This document shows, one piece after another, positions 41,543 through 50,064 of a DNA stretch of 64,000 bases. The number at the start of each line of letters is the position of its first letter. Position 1 is the stretch's first letter. This stretch comes from Nocardia albiluteola (GTDB lineage Bacteria; Actinomycetota; Actinomycetes; Mycobacteriales; Mycobacteriaceae): the NCBI RefSeq assembly GCF_018860155.1, contig NZ_JAHKNI010000007.1, positions 1 through 64,000 on the forward strand. Direction: 5' to 3'. Made by a program: the position numbers and the translations under genes. The notes beneath the pieces were generated by a model. That model did not search any database. It was not told the origin of the DNA and saw only the letters and a program-made list of their open reading frames with translations.

Positions 41543-42205
41543 TCAGCCTTCGGCCGTACCCCGGCGCCCGGCTCGCCCTCGCCGCGCCTGCGTGAACCGT
41601 GCCTCGAGCCCGTCCACGAACGCGGTGAGCAGCAATTCGAAACTCTCCGAGTCGATCTCGTCCGCCTTCGCGCGCAGCAGGTGGGCCTGCTCTAAATGGG
41701 GATAGCGGTCGCGATAGACCTGCACGTCGTCCACGAAGCCGCGGGAGAACGATGCGATCGTCGAGCCCATCACCACGTAGCGGGCGGCAGCGCCGATCAT
41801 GGTGGCCTGGCGGGGCGGCCAGCCCGCCGCGACCAGGCCGCCGTGCACCGCGTCGGCCATGCGCAGGCTCTCGTTCCGGCGGGCGGGCCCGGTGGCCAGG
41901 TACGGCACGAAATTCGGATGCTGCGCCAGGGTGGCCCGGTACGAGCGCGCCCATTCGCGCAGCCCGTGCCGCCAGTCGCCGGTCTCGAACGGCGAGGTGT
42001 CCACGGCCGCCATGATCTGCTCGGAGATGTCGTCGAGCAGGTCGTCCTTGGTGGGGTAGTGGCCGTACAGGGAGGCGGCCTGCACGCCGAGTTCGGCGGC
42101 GAGCTTGCGCATCGACAGCGCGGCCAGGCCGTCGCGATCGATCAGTTCGAGCGCCCTCTCGCGGATGCGGTCGCGGCTCAGCAGCGGCACGCGGGGCCGG
42201 GCCAT
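41543..42205 (-). CDS. TetR-family transcriptional regulator
   Basis: 220 aa. N-terminal helix-turn-helix: LSRDRIRERALELIDRDG, LSMRKLAAELGVQAASLYGHY. The C-terminal domain (about 85-200) resembles TetR class C-terminal helices. ATG 42205 has GGGAGGTG upstream. Divergent from the acyl-CoA dehydrogenase operon, with a clear 9-bp dyad in the gap, so it is the likely repressor of that fatty-acid-type operon, released by an acyl-CoA or related ligand. Confidence 0.88.
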   Translation of the reverse strand: MARPRVPLLSRDRIRERALELIDRDGLAALSMRKLAAELGVQAASLYGHYPTKDDLLDDISEQIMAAVDTSPFETGDWRHGLREWARSYRATLAQHPNFVPYLATGPARRNESLRMADAVHGGLVAAGWPPRQATMIGAAARYVVMGSTIASFSRGFVDDVQVYRDRYPHLEQAHLLRAKADEIDSESFELLLTAFVDGLEARFTQARRGRAGRRGTAEG

Positions 42206-42287
42206 ACTCGCACCTCCCTGCTGTCGGTGACCGGCGAAGGGTCGAATTTATCACCCGGTCACCGGGACGCCTTGAAGAACCAAACAC

Positions 42288-42320
42288 TGTTAGGTTACCG
42301 TGTGGGACGTAAACCTAACA
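42288..42320. promoter_or_regulatory. TetR operator candidate
   Basis: TGTTAGGTT (42288-42296) and AACCTAACA (42312-42320) form a perfect inverted repeat centred at 42304. A further half-site TGGTTAGG (42326-42333) overlaps the ribosome-binding site of the acyl-CoA dehydrogenase gene. Confidence 0.65.
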
Positions 42321-42342
42321 CCGTATGGTTAGGAGCCGCATC

Positions 42343-43494
42343 ATGGATTTCGAACTCGGCGAGGCGCACCGCGAACTGCGCGACGTGGCCCGCGCCTGGG
42401 TGGACAAAGAGGTCGTTCCCTACTCGCGGGAATGGGACCGCGCCGAGTCGGTCGATCCGGCCATCGTCGGCAAGCTCGGCACGATGGGTTTTCTGGGCAT
42501 CGAGATCCCCGAGGAGTACGGCGGCTCCGGCGGCGACGCGCTGGCCTACTGCGTGCTGCTCGAGGAGCTGGGCCGCGGCGACAGCTCCGTGCGCGGCATC
42601 GTCTCGGTCTCCCTCGGCCTGGTCTCCAAATCGATCAAGTATTACGGCACCGACGAGCAGAAGCGGCGCTTCCTGCCCCGGCTCTGCGCCGGAGAGGCGC
42701 TGGGCTGCTTCGCGCTGACCGAACCCGATATCGGCTCGGACGCAAGCAATCTCACCACCAGGGCCGAGCGCGACGGCGACGACTGGCTGATCTCGGGCAC
42801 CAAGATCTTCATCACCAACGGCACCTGGGCCGAGGTGGCGCTCGTCTTCGCGCGCACCGGCGGCCCGGGCGCCCGGGGCATCACCGCCTTCCTGGTCCCC
42901 ACCGACACCCCCGGGCTGACCCGCACCGAGATTCACGGCAAGCTGGGGCTGCGCGGCCAGCGCACCGCAGAACTGGTCTTCGACCGGGTCCGCGTGCCGG
43001 ACACGCTGCGCCTGGGGCAGGAGGGCCAGGGCTTCAAGATCGCCATGGCGGCGCTGGACAAGGGCCGCATGGGGGTGGCGGCCGGCTGCGTCGGCGTGGC
43101 CAGGGCCGCGCTCGAGGCCGCGGTCCACTACTCCACCGAGCGCGTGCAGTTCGGCAGGCCCATCGCCTCCTACCAGCTGGTGCAGGAGATCCTGGCCGAT
43201 ATCGCCGTCGAGGTGGACGCCGCGCGGCTGCTGGCCTGGCGGGTGGCCGACCTGGTGGACAGGGGCAAGCCGTTCGGCACCGAGGCCTCGATGGCCAAGC
43301 TCTTCGCCAGCGAGTGCGCGGTGCGATCCACCAACAAGGCGCTCGAGGTGTTCGGCGGCTACGGCTTCATCGACGAGTACCCGGTGTCCAAGTACCTGCG
43401 CGACGCGCGCGTGCTGACCCTCTACGAGGGCACCAGCCAGATCCAGAAACTGCTCATCGGCCGCGCCCTGACCGGCGTGAGCGCCTTTGCCTGA
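42343..43494 (+). CDS. Acyl-CoA dehydrogenase
   Basis: 383 aa, FAD-dependent alpha,beta-dehydrogenation of acyl-CoA. Start ATG 42343 with AGGAG 7 nt upstream, not ATG 42325, which lies inside the operator region. Motifs: CFALTEPDIGSDASNLTTRA (FAD/substrate), FITNGTWAEVALVFART, QFGRPIASYQLVQ, and the catalytic glutamate in TLYEGTSQIQ (about residue 361). First gene of an operon with an SDR, an acyl-CoA ligase stub and a MaoC-type hydratase, suggesting degradation of a specific fatty or aromatic acyl-CoA. Confidence 0.92.
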   Translation: MDFELGEAHRELRDVARAWVDKEVVPYSREWDRAESVDPAIVGKLGTMGFLGIEIPEEYGGSGGDALAYCVLLEELGRGDSSVRGIVSVSLGLVSKSIKYYGTDEQKRRFLPRLCAGEALGCFALTEPDIGSDASNLTTRAERDGDDWLISGTKIFITNGTWAEVALVFARTGGPGARGITAFLVPTDTPGLTRTEIHGKLGLRGQRTAELVFDRVRVPDTLRLGQEGQGFKIAMAALDKGRMGVAAGCVGVARAALEAAVHYSTERVQFGRPIASYQLVQEILADIAVEVDAARLLAWRVADLVDRGKPFGTEASMAKLFASECAVRSTNKALEVFGGYGFIDEYPVSKYLRDARVLTLYEGTSQIQKLLIGRALTGVSAFA

Positions 43495-43528
43495 GCACAA
43501 CTTTCACGAACGAATCGGGAGAACCCCA

Positions 43529-44287
43529 ATGACAGAACAGCGCAGGGTCGCCGTCGTCACCGGCGCCGCGCGGGGTATCGGCGCGGCCACCGCGGCCCGC
43601 CTGGCCGCCGACGGCATCGCGGTGGCGATCGCCGACCTCGACGAGAATGCCTGCAGGGCAACGGCCGAGGAGATCGTCGCCGACGGCGGCACCGCGATCG
43701 CAATGGGCTGCAACGTCACCGACGAGACGCAGGTGGACGCGGTGTTCGATCGCGTTGCCGCCGAACTCGGTTCGCTGGACATCCTGGTCAACAACGCCGG
43801 GGTACTGCGCGACAACCTGCTGTTCAAGATGTCGGTCGACGACTGGGACACCGTGATGGCGGTGCACCTGCGCGGGGCGTTCCTGTGCAGCCGGGCGGCG
43901 CAGCGGCACATGGTTCCGGCGAAGTACGGCAAGATCGTCAACACCTCCAGCGTGTCCGCGCTCGGCAATCGCGGCCAGGCCAACTACTCCGCGGCCAAGA
44001 TGGGCATCCAGGGCCTCACGCGCACGCTGGCAATGGAATTGGGCCCGTTCGGCATCAACGTCAACGCCGTGGCCCCCGGGTTCATCGTCACCGAGATGAC
44101 CGCCGCCACCGCCGCCCGCGTCGGAGTGAGCCCCGAGCAGCTGCAGGCCGAGGCCGCGAAGATCACCCCGGTACGCCGCGTCGGGCAGCCCGGGGACATC
44201 GCCAACGCCGTCGCCTTCCTGGCCTCGGACCAGGCGTCGTTCATCACCGGCCAGACCCTCTACGTCGACGGCGGGCGGCGCCTGTGA
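43529..44287 (+). CDS. FabG-like short-chain dehydrogenase (3-hydroxyacyl-CoA/ACP type)
   Basis: 252 aa. Start ATG 43529 with GGGAGA about 6 nt upstream. Classic SDR residues: VVTGAARGIGAATAARL, NNAGVLRDN, catalytic Ser in NTSSVSALG, YSAAK, and the terminal TGQTLYVDGGRRL. Probably oxidises the 3-hydroxyacyl-CoA made by the hydratase in this operon, or reduces the reverse. The stop overlaps the following stub gene as GTGA. Confidence 0.9.
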   Translation: MTEQRRVAVVTGAARGIGAATAARLAADGIAVAIADLDENACRATAEEIVADGGTAIAMGCNVTDETQVDAVFDRVAAELGSLDILVNNAGVLRDNLLFKMSVDDWDTVMAVHLRGAFLCSRAAQRHMVPAKYGKIVNTSSVSALGNRGQANYSAAKMGIQGLTRTLAMELGPFGINVNAVAPGFIVTEMTAATAARVGVSPEQLQAEAAKITPVRRVGQPGDIANAVAFLASDQASFITGQTLYVDGGRRL

Positions 44288-44367
44288 GCGTGGAGTTCGT
44301 CGACGAGTTGCCCCTGGGCCCCACGCACAAGGTGCTCAAACGAGAATTGAAGGAGCGCTACCGATGA
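44284..44367 (+). pseudogene. Stub of an acyl-CoA ligase (C-terminal 27 residues only)
   Basis: GTG 44284 overlaps the SDR stop (GTGA) and the TGA overlaps the MaoC ATG (ATGA). The 27 codons read SVEFVDELPLGPTHKVLKRE and on to RYR, matching the extreme C-terminus of AMP-forming acyl-CoA synthetases (the A10 region, usually P-T-G-K-x-L-K-R-x-L). About 500 upstream residues are absent, and the GK glycine is replaced (PTHK). It appears to be an in-frame deletion remnant that still links the two genes. Confidence 0.75.
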
Positions 44368-44816
44368 CAGATTTCGCGGATCTGAACGAGCTGAAGTCGG
44401 CCGTGGGCACCGAGATCGGTGTCAGCGACTGGATGACGATCGACCAGCAGCGGGTGAACACCTTCGCCGACGCCACCGACGATCACCAGTGGATCCACGT
44501 CGACCCGGCGGCCGCGGCCCAGGGCCCGTTCGGTGGCCCCATCGCGCACGGCTTCCTCACCCTGTCCCTGTCGGTGCCCCTGGTCGGTCAGGCCACCACC
44601 GTCGCGGGCATCCGGATGGGAATCAACTACGGCCTCAACAAGGTTCGGTTCATCACCCCGGTTCCCGTCGGCGGCCGCATCCGTGCCCGCGTCGCCCTGG
44701 ACGCGGTCCGCGACATCCCCGGTGGCCTGCAGGCCGACCGCACCGTCACGATCGAACTCGAGGGTGCGGAGAAACCGGCCTGCGTCGCCGAGAGCATCGT
44801 GCGCTATATGTCCTGA
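44364..44816 (+). CDS. MaoC-like hotdog hydratase
   Basis: 150 aa, (R)-specific enoyl-CoA hydratase type. The hydratase-2 signature is FADATDDHQWIHVDP (catalytic Asp/His), followed by FGGPIAHGFLTLSL and NYGLNKVRFITPVPVGGRI. ATG 44364 overlaps the ligase stub stop, with AAGGAG about 9 nt upstream. Completes dehydrogenase-hydratase-dehydrogenase chemistry with the upstream genes. Confidence 0.9.
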   Translation: MTDFADLNELKSAVGTEIGVSDWMTIDQQRVNTFADATDDHQWIHVDPAAAAQGPFGGPIAHGFLTLSLSVPLVGQATTVAGIRMGINYGLNKVRFITPVPVGGRIRARVALDAVRDIPGGLQADRTVTIELEGAEKPACVAESIVRYMS

Positions 44817-44877
44817 GTGCCGCCATGCCCACCGGCCGCCGAGTCGATCGGCTGCCGATGGCCGCGCCACGCAATCG

Positions 44878-45339
44878 CTAGGTGGCCGGGGTCAGTTCGA
44901 GGATGGGGATCAGGCGGTCGGTCTTGTCTTCGTAGCCGGCGTAGCGGGGCTGCTCGGCCTTGATGCGGTTCCAGGCGTCCGCGCGCCGGTCACCCTCGAG
45001 TTGTTCCACTCGCACCCGGAACGACTTGCCGCCCACCTCGGCCCACACCTGATCCGGGTGTGTGGCGATGTTGTGGTACCAGGCAGGCTGCACCTTCGCC
45101 CCGCCCGCCGAGGCGACGATCAGCCAGCCCTTCTCGGTGGGAAACCGGCTCAGCGTCACCTGCCGCTCCTGGCCGGACTTCGCGCCCACGGTGGTCAGAT
45201 ACAGCAGATCCATCCCCATGAACCGGTCGCCCCGGAACCGGTGAAACCGCTGCATCGCCGTGATCATGAACTGCGTGACCGGATTGATCCGCATCGCCGG
45301 ATTGCCACGCTTACCTGCAGGAATCTTCTGGAAGCTCAT
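44878..45339 (-). CDS. Deazaflavin (F420)-dependent nitroreductase-family protein
   Basis: 153 aa, the split-barrel DUF385/Ddn type. Characteristic stretches: LLYLTTVGAKSGQERQVTL, FPTEKGWLIVASAGGAKVQPAWYHN, VWAEVGGKSFRVR. Such proteins reduce quinones, nitroimidazoles or other acceptors with reduced F420. N-terminal RFHRFRG segment. Function in vivo unknown. Isolated between the MaoC gene (convergent) and trpD. Confidence 0.87.
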   Translation of the reverse strand: MSFQKIPAGKRGNPAMRINPVTQFMITAMQRFHRFRGDRFMGMDLLYLTTVGAKSGQERQVTLSRFPTEKGWLIVASAGGAKVQPAWYHNIATHPDQVWAEVGGKSFRVRVEQLEGDRRADAWNRIKAEQPRYAGYEDKTDRLIPILELTPAT

Positions 45340-45439
45340 GCCGTCGCTCCTCGATGGGTGCTGACCGCAATTCTAATGACGTTCAGCCCGGCATACACCC
45401 GGAATGCGGGCGGGGAACCGCCCTCGAGCGAGGTTCGGC

Positions 45440-46495
45440 TCAGTCGGCGCCGAGCTTGTTGCTCAGGGCGGCCCAGCGGTCCAGCAGGTCCGTCGCCGCG
45501 CCGGAGTCGACGGCGTCGGCGACCCGGATCAGGGCGCCGGCCAGGGCGTCGTGGATATCCACCCCCGCGCTGTCCGGGGTGAGCTCGAAGGCGACGATCG
45601 CCGCGGCGGAGTTGAGCAGTACCGCGTCGCGGACGGCGCCGGGCGCCCCGGCGAACATGTCGCGGGCAATCGCGGCGTTCACCGACGCGTCGCCGCCGCG
45701 CAGCGCCTCCGGTGGCACGCGGTCGATGCCCAGCCGGTCCGGATCGATCGCGGCCCGCGACAACTGCCCGCCCGTGACGATCCAGGCGTCGGTGGTGTCG
45801 GCCGTGGTGATCTCGTCCAGGCCGTCGTTACCCCGCACCACCAGGGCGTTCGAGCCGCGGTCGGCGAATGCGCCGGCGATCACCGGAACCAGATCGGCGA
45901 ACGCGCAACCGATCAGCCCCGCCTTCGGCCGGGCCGGATTCGTCAGCGGTCCCAGCACATTGAAGACCGTGGGGATGCCGATCTCGGCGCGCGCCGGGCT
46001 GGCATAGCGCAGCCCGGAGTGGAACATCGGCGCGAAACAGAACCCGATACCCACCTCGCGCACGCAGTGCGCCACCGACTTCGGGCCCAGCGCGATCTTC
46101 ACCCCCAGCGCCTCGAGCACGTCGGCGCCGCCGCTCTTGGAGGACGCGGCCCGGTTGCCGTGCTTGACCACCGGAATCCCCGCAGCGGACACCACGATCG
46201 AGGACATCGTGGAGATGTTGACGGTGCCGGACCGATCGCCCCCGGTACCGACGATATCGATCGCCTCGGCATCCAGCGGCACCTGCTTGGCGCGCCCGAG
46301 CATGCCCGCCGCGAACCCGGCCAGCTCGGTGGGGGTCGGGCCCTTCATCTTGACGGCGACCCCGAAGGCGGCGATCTGCGCCTGCGTGGCGTTGTCGGAG
46401 AAGATCTCGTCGATCACCCACGCCGCCTCCTCCGCGGTCAGATCGACCCCGTCGGTGAGGGTCCCGAGGATCCCCGGCCAGGTGCGCGCGCTCAT
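45440..46495 (-). CDS. trpD: Anthranilate phosphoribosyltransferase
   Basis: Second step of tryptophan synthesis: PRPP plus anthranilate to phosphoribosylanthranilate. 351 aa. Start ATG 46495 (MSARTWPGILG) with GGAGA upstream; the frame extends further but without family similarity. PRPP-binding GTGGDRSGTVNIST, HGNRAASSKSGGADVLEALG, and FAPMFHSGLRYA. Orthologue of Rv2192c, which also lies next to ctaE. Other trp genes are not in the window. Confidence 0.95.
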   Translation of the reverse strand: MSARTWPGILGTLTDGVDLTAEEAAWVIDEIFSDNATQAQIAAFGVAVKMKGPTPTELAGFAAGMLGRAKQVPLDAEAIDIVGTGGDRSGTVNISTMSSIVVSAAGIPVVKHGNRAASSKSGGADVLEALGVKIALGPKSVAHCVREVGIGFCFAPMFHSGLRYASPARAEIGIPTVFNVLGPLTNPARPKAGLIGCAFADLVPVIAGAFADRGSNALVVRGNDGLDEITTADTTDAWIVTGGQLSRAAIDPDRLGIDRVPPEALRGGDASVNAAIARDMFAGAPGAVRDAVLLNSAAAIVAFELTPDSAGVDIHDALAGALIRVADAVDSGAATDLLDRWAALSNKLGAD

Positions 46496-46560
46496 CAAAC
46501 GTCTCCTGTCGCATATTCCGCACTCACGTGCTCGTAGCAGCCTAATGCCGCAGGACAACC

Positions 46561-47007
46561 TTAGTTTCGCTCGGGCTGCAGCGCGTCCCACCCCGAAACC
46601 GAGCCCTCGTGCCGCTGGGCCAGGCCGGCCATCCGGGAGCGCTCCTGCGAGCAATGCAGCGCATCGAGGACCAGCACCCGCTGCAGCAGCAAATCCACTG
46701 TCGTCGCGCCGTTCTCGGGTCCGGGGATTACCAGCTCGGGATCAGGTGCGGCGGCCCCGGCGGGGGAGTAGTCGTCCTGAGCGGCGATCGCGACGACCGC
46801 CTCGACCTGCTCGGCCGGAATCCGCAGATGGTGCCGCAGCAGCGCGGGCGCGGCCGCGGTCCAGCTCACGGCCCTTTCCAACGCGGCCGAACAGGATTCG
46901 GCGTCGTCGAAACTCGACACCACGACCACCAGATCCCCGCGCGCGGGATCCCACGCCGTCGTCTCGTCCCGCCCGAGGAGCCGCCGCCACGCCGCCCGCA
47001 CACCCAT
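46561..47007 (-). CDS. Hypothetical protein, 148 aa
   Basis: ATG 47007 with GAGGGAG about 9 nt upstream sets the start (the frame is open to 47136). Begins MGVRAAWRRLLGRDE; middle part DLVVVVSSFDDAESCSAAL suggests an alpha/beta fold of ferredoxin-like type, and the C-terminal part is helical (TVDLLLQRVLVLDALHCSQE). No recognised family, no membrane helix. Upstream of and codirectional with trpD, 65 bases away. Confidence 0.68.
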   Translation of the reverse strand: MGVRAAWRRLLGRDETTAWDPARGDLVVVVSSFDDAESCSAALERAVSWTAAAPALLRHHLRIPAEQVEAVVAIAAQDDYSPAGAAAPDPELVIPGPENGATTVDLLLQRVLVLDALHCSQERSRMAGLAQRHEGSVSGWDALQPERN

Positions 47008-47335
47008 CCCATATCTCCCTCGCCGAAAATCGGGTACCGAACCCCGCCGGAACCGACCGTTTCCTCGGGCGGGAACCGCACGCCGCGCTCGCCCGTTGCA
47101 CAACAATAGAAGCCGAATATTGCCCGTAGGTGCCAAGCCGGCCGACCCCGGTGGGTCGGTGCGGATCGACCGTGTAATCGCCGCAGAACCGGCCCCGACC
47201 TGCCAAGATCAGCGAGCCGGACGGGCACGCCGGGACGAGGATGAGACCTCGTCCTGCCCTGCGGGTTCCGACATGGAACATCAACTTTCGCACCCGGGTA
47301 CTCCTGTCGTACTACGACGAGTCATACTTACCGGC
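47008..47335. other. Divergent promoter region before ctaE
   Basis: No gene supported. The ctaE frame is open back to 47096, but similarity to CtaE starts only at 47336. CATACT at 47323-47328 is a candidate -10 element 7 nt before the ctaE GTG, with no Shine-Dalgarno. Confidence 0.5.
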
Positions 47336-47947
47336 GTGACGACCGCAGTAGGGACCCCAGGATCGGCCATAACTCAGCGTGTGCACTCGCTGAACCGGCC
47401 CAACATGGTCAGCGTCGGAACCATCATCTGGCTGTCGAGCGAGCTGATGTTCTTCGCCGGCCTCTTCGCCATGTATTTCGTCGCCCGCGCCCAGGCCCAC
47501 GGTGTCTGGCCGCCGGAGCCGACGAAACTCGACATGAAGCTCGCCGTGCCGGTCACGGCCGTGCTGATCGCCTCGTCGTTCACGTGCCAGATGGGCGTGT
47601 TCGCGGCGGAGAAGGGCGACGTGTTCGGTCTGCGCCGCTGGTACGTGCTGACCTTCTTCATGGGGCTGTTCTTCGTCTGCGGTCAGGCCACCGAGTACCA
47701 CGGCCTGTACTCCGAGGGCACCTCGATCTCGAGCAGCGTCTACGGCTCGGTGTTCTTCATCACCACCGGCTTCCACGGTCTGCACGTCATCGGCGGTCTC
47801 ATCGCGTTCATCTTCCTGCTGATCCGCACGAAGGTCAGCAAGTTCACCCCGGCGCAGGCGACGGCCGCGATCGTCGTCTCCTACTACTGGCACTTCGTCG
47901 ACATCGTCTGGATCGGGCTGTTCGCCACGATCTACTTCGTGCGCTAG
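47336..47947 (+). CDS. ctaE: Cytochrome c oxidase subunit III
   Basis: 203 aa, five transmembrane helices as in the short actinobacterial form. Start GTG 47336 (MTTAVGTPGSAITQRVHSL) matches the mycobacterial N-terminus. Conserved RPNMVSVGTIIWLSSELMFF, MGVFAAEKGDVFGLRRWY and FHGLHVIGGL; ends YWHFVDIVWIGLFATIYF. No ribosome-binding site, so probably leaderless. First gene of ctaE-qcrC-qcrA-qcrB, the module joining the aa3 oxidase and the bcc complex. Confidence 0.95.
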   Translation: MTTAVGTPGSAITQRVHSLNRPNMVSVGTIIWLSSELMFFAGLFAMYFVARAQAHGVWPPEPTKLDMKLAVPVTAVLIASSFTCQMGVFAAEKGDVFGLRRWYVLTFFMGLFFVCGQATEYHGLYSEGTSISSSVYGSVFFITTGFHGLHVIGGLIAFIFLLIRTKVSKFTPAQATAAIVVSYYWHFVDIVWIGLFATIYFVR

Positions 47948-48004
47948 CCCGCTGGGCGACAACTTCAGCATCAGTCGGTTCCGTCTACTCCAAAGGGACT
48001 TTAG

Positions 48005-48889
48005 ATGAGTTCATCACCCCCGTCAGTGCCAGAAGGGCCCAGCAGCCCAGGGGTCGGCAGCGCCGGGAACCCCCAGGCAACCAAGACCCGCAAACAGCGC
48101 CGGATGCGCCGGAAGCTGGCCGGTGGGCTGGTACTTCTGATGGCTCTGGTCGGAGCCGGCTTCGCTGCCACGGCGCTCACCCCGCACGCGCAGGTCGCCA
48201 CCGCGGACGAGGACCAGTCCTCGCTGATCCGCCAGGGCAAGCAGCTCTACGACACCTCCTGCATCACGTGCCACGGTGCGAACCTGCAGGGCGTGCTCGA
48301 CCGCGGCCCCAGCCTCATCGGCGTCGGATCGGCCGCGGTCTACTTCCAGGTGTCCACCGGCCGCATGCCCGCGCCGTGGAACGCCGCGCAGATCGTGCGC
48401 AAGACCCCGAAGTTCGACGAGGCGCAGACCGATGCGCTGATGGCGTACATCGCCTCGAACGGCGGCGGCCCGAGCGTCGTGCGCGACGCGGACGGCAAGA
48501 TCGCGCAGGAGTCGCTGATCAAGAACGCCGACCTCGGCGTCGGCGGCGAGCTGTTCCGCATGAACTGCGCGTCCTGCCACAACTTCACCGGCAAGGGCGG
48601 CGCGCTGTCCTCCGGTAAGTTCGCCCCGCCGCTGGCCCCGGCCAGCGAGCAGCAGATCTACACCGCGATGCTCACCGGCCCGCAGAACATGCCGAAGTTC
48701 TCCGACCGTCAGCTGACCCCGGACGAGAAGCGCGACATCATCGCGTACATCAAGAACCGCACCGAGTCGCACCCCGAGGCCGGCTACGGCCTGGGTGGTT
48801 TCGGTCCCGCGACCGAGGGCCTGGCGATGTGGGTGATCGGGATCGTGGCCGTCGTCGGCGCGGCGATGTGGATCGGATCCCGCTCATGA
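48005..48889 (+). CDS. qcrC: Dihaem cytochrome c of the bcc complex
   Basis: 294 aa. Two covalent haem sites, CITCH (about residue 85) and CASCH (about 188), each followed by a downstream Met ligand (e.g. MPAPW, MPKFS). N-terminal membrane helix GGLVLLMALVGAGFAATAL and a C-terminal anchor helix MWVIGIVAVVGAAMW. Passes electrons from the Rieske protein directly to CtaC, replacing a soluble cytochrome c. ATGA overlap with qcrA. Confidence 0.96.
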   Translation: MSSSPPSVPEGPSSPGVGSAGNPQATKTRKQRRMRRKLAGGLVLLMALVGAGFAATALTPHAQVATADEDQSSLIRQGKQLYDTSCITCHGANLQGVLDRGPSLIGVGSAAVYFQVSTGRMPAPWNAAQIVRKTPKFDEAQTDALMAYIASNGGGPSVVRDADGKIAQESLIKNADLGVGGELFRMNCASCHNFTGKGGALSSGKFAPPLAPASEQQIYTAMLTGPQNMPKFSDRQLTPDEKRDIIAYIKNRTESHPEAGYGLGGFGPATEGLAMWVIGIVAVVGAAMWIGSRS

Positions 48890-50064
48890 CAGATAAGGAG
48901 CACAACGACATGGGCCGGCCCGAGGACGGCAGTGCCGCAACCCCGCCTGAGAACCTCAACCCCACCGAGGAACAGCTCGAGGCGATGTCGCAGGCCGAGC
49001 TGGTCGAGCTCGGCACCAAGCGGGACGGCGTCGACGTCGCCTACCGCGCGCCGCGCTGGCCGGTTCCGGGTACCCGCGCGGAGAAGCGGGCCGAGCGTCA
49101 GGTGGCGTTCTGGTTCGTCCTGTCGACCATCGCGGGCATCGCGCTGATCGGCGTCTTCCTGTTCTGGCCGTGGCAGTACAAGTCCCGCGACGAGTCCGGA
49201 GCGGGCATCTACTCGCTGACCACCCCGCTGTACGGCCTGCTGCTGGGCATCGCGGTGCTGGCCATCGGCGTGGCCATGGTGCTGATCCGCAAGAAGTTCA
49301 TCCCGCCGGAAATCTCGATCCAGGATCGCCACGATGGCGCCTCGCCCGAGGTCGAGCGCAAGACGCTGGTCGCCGAGCTGAGCGACGCGCTGGAGACCTC
49401 CACGCTGGCTCGCCGCAAGCTGATCACCCGCACCGCGGGCCTGGGCCTGGGTGTGCTCGGCGTGGGCGCGCTGTTCGTCTTCGTCGGCGGCCTGATCAAG
49501 AACCCGTGGGCGCAGGGCAAGAAGTCGCCCCTGTGGGTGTCGGGCTGGACTCCGGACTACCCGGGCCAGACCATTTACATCCGCAAGGACACCGGTCGTC
49601 CCTCGGACATCGTGCTGGTGCGGCCCGAGGATCTCGACGCGGGCGGCATGGAGACGGTGTTCCCGTGGAAGGAAGAGTGGCGCGGCAACGAGGAAGAGAC
49701 CCTGCAGTCACTGCGCGGTATCCGCAACGCGGTCATGATGATTCGCTTCCGTCCCGAGGATTCCGCCAGGGCGGTCAAGCGCAGGGGCCAGGAGAGCTTC
49801 AACTTCGGCGACTACTGGGCCTACTCGAAGATCTGCACCCACCTGGGCTGCCCGACCTCGCTGTTCGAGCAGCAGGACAGCCGCATTCTGTGCCCCTGCC
49901 ACCAGTCGCAGTTCGACGCGCTTCACTGGGGTAAGCCGATCTTCGGTCCCGCCGCGCGCGCCCTGCCGCAGCTGCCGATCACCGTCAACACCGAGGGCTA
50001 CCTGGTCGCCAACGGCGACTTCATCGAGCCGCTCGGACCGGCCTACTGGGAGCGTCGTTCATGA
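48886..50064 (+). CDS. qcrA: Rieske iron-sulfur subunit of the bcc complex
   Basis: 392 aa. Start ATG 48886 overlaps the qcrC stop (ATGA); ATG 48910 with AAGGAG 9 nt upstream is an equally good candidate. Three transmembrane helices (about residues 75-95, 110-130 and 190-210), as in mycobacterial QcrA. The C-terminal Rieske domain has the 2Fe-2S ligands in CTHLGCP and CPCHQS. Conserved RWPVPGTRAEKRAER precedes helix 1. Ends with an ATGA overlap to qcrB. Confidence 0.95.
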   Translation: MTDKEHNDMGRPEDGSAATPPENLNPTEEQLEAMSQAELVELGTKRDGVDVAYRAPRWPVPGTRAEKRAERQVAFWFVLSTIAGIALIGVFLFWPWQYKSRDESGAGIYSLTTPLYGLLLGIAVLAIGVAMVLIRKKFIPPEISIQDRHDGASPEVERKTLVAELSDALETSTLARRKLITRTAGLGLGVLGVGALFVFVGGLIKNPWAQGKKSPLWVSGWTPDYPGQTIYIRKDTGRPSDIVLVRPEDLDAGGMETVFPWKEEWRGNEEETLQSLRGIRNAVMMIRFRPEDSARAVKRRGQESFNFGDYWAYSKICTHLGCPTSLFEQQDSRILCPCHQSQFDALHWGKPIFGPAARALPQLPITVNTEGYLVANGDFIEPLGPAYWERRS

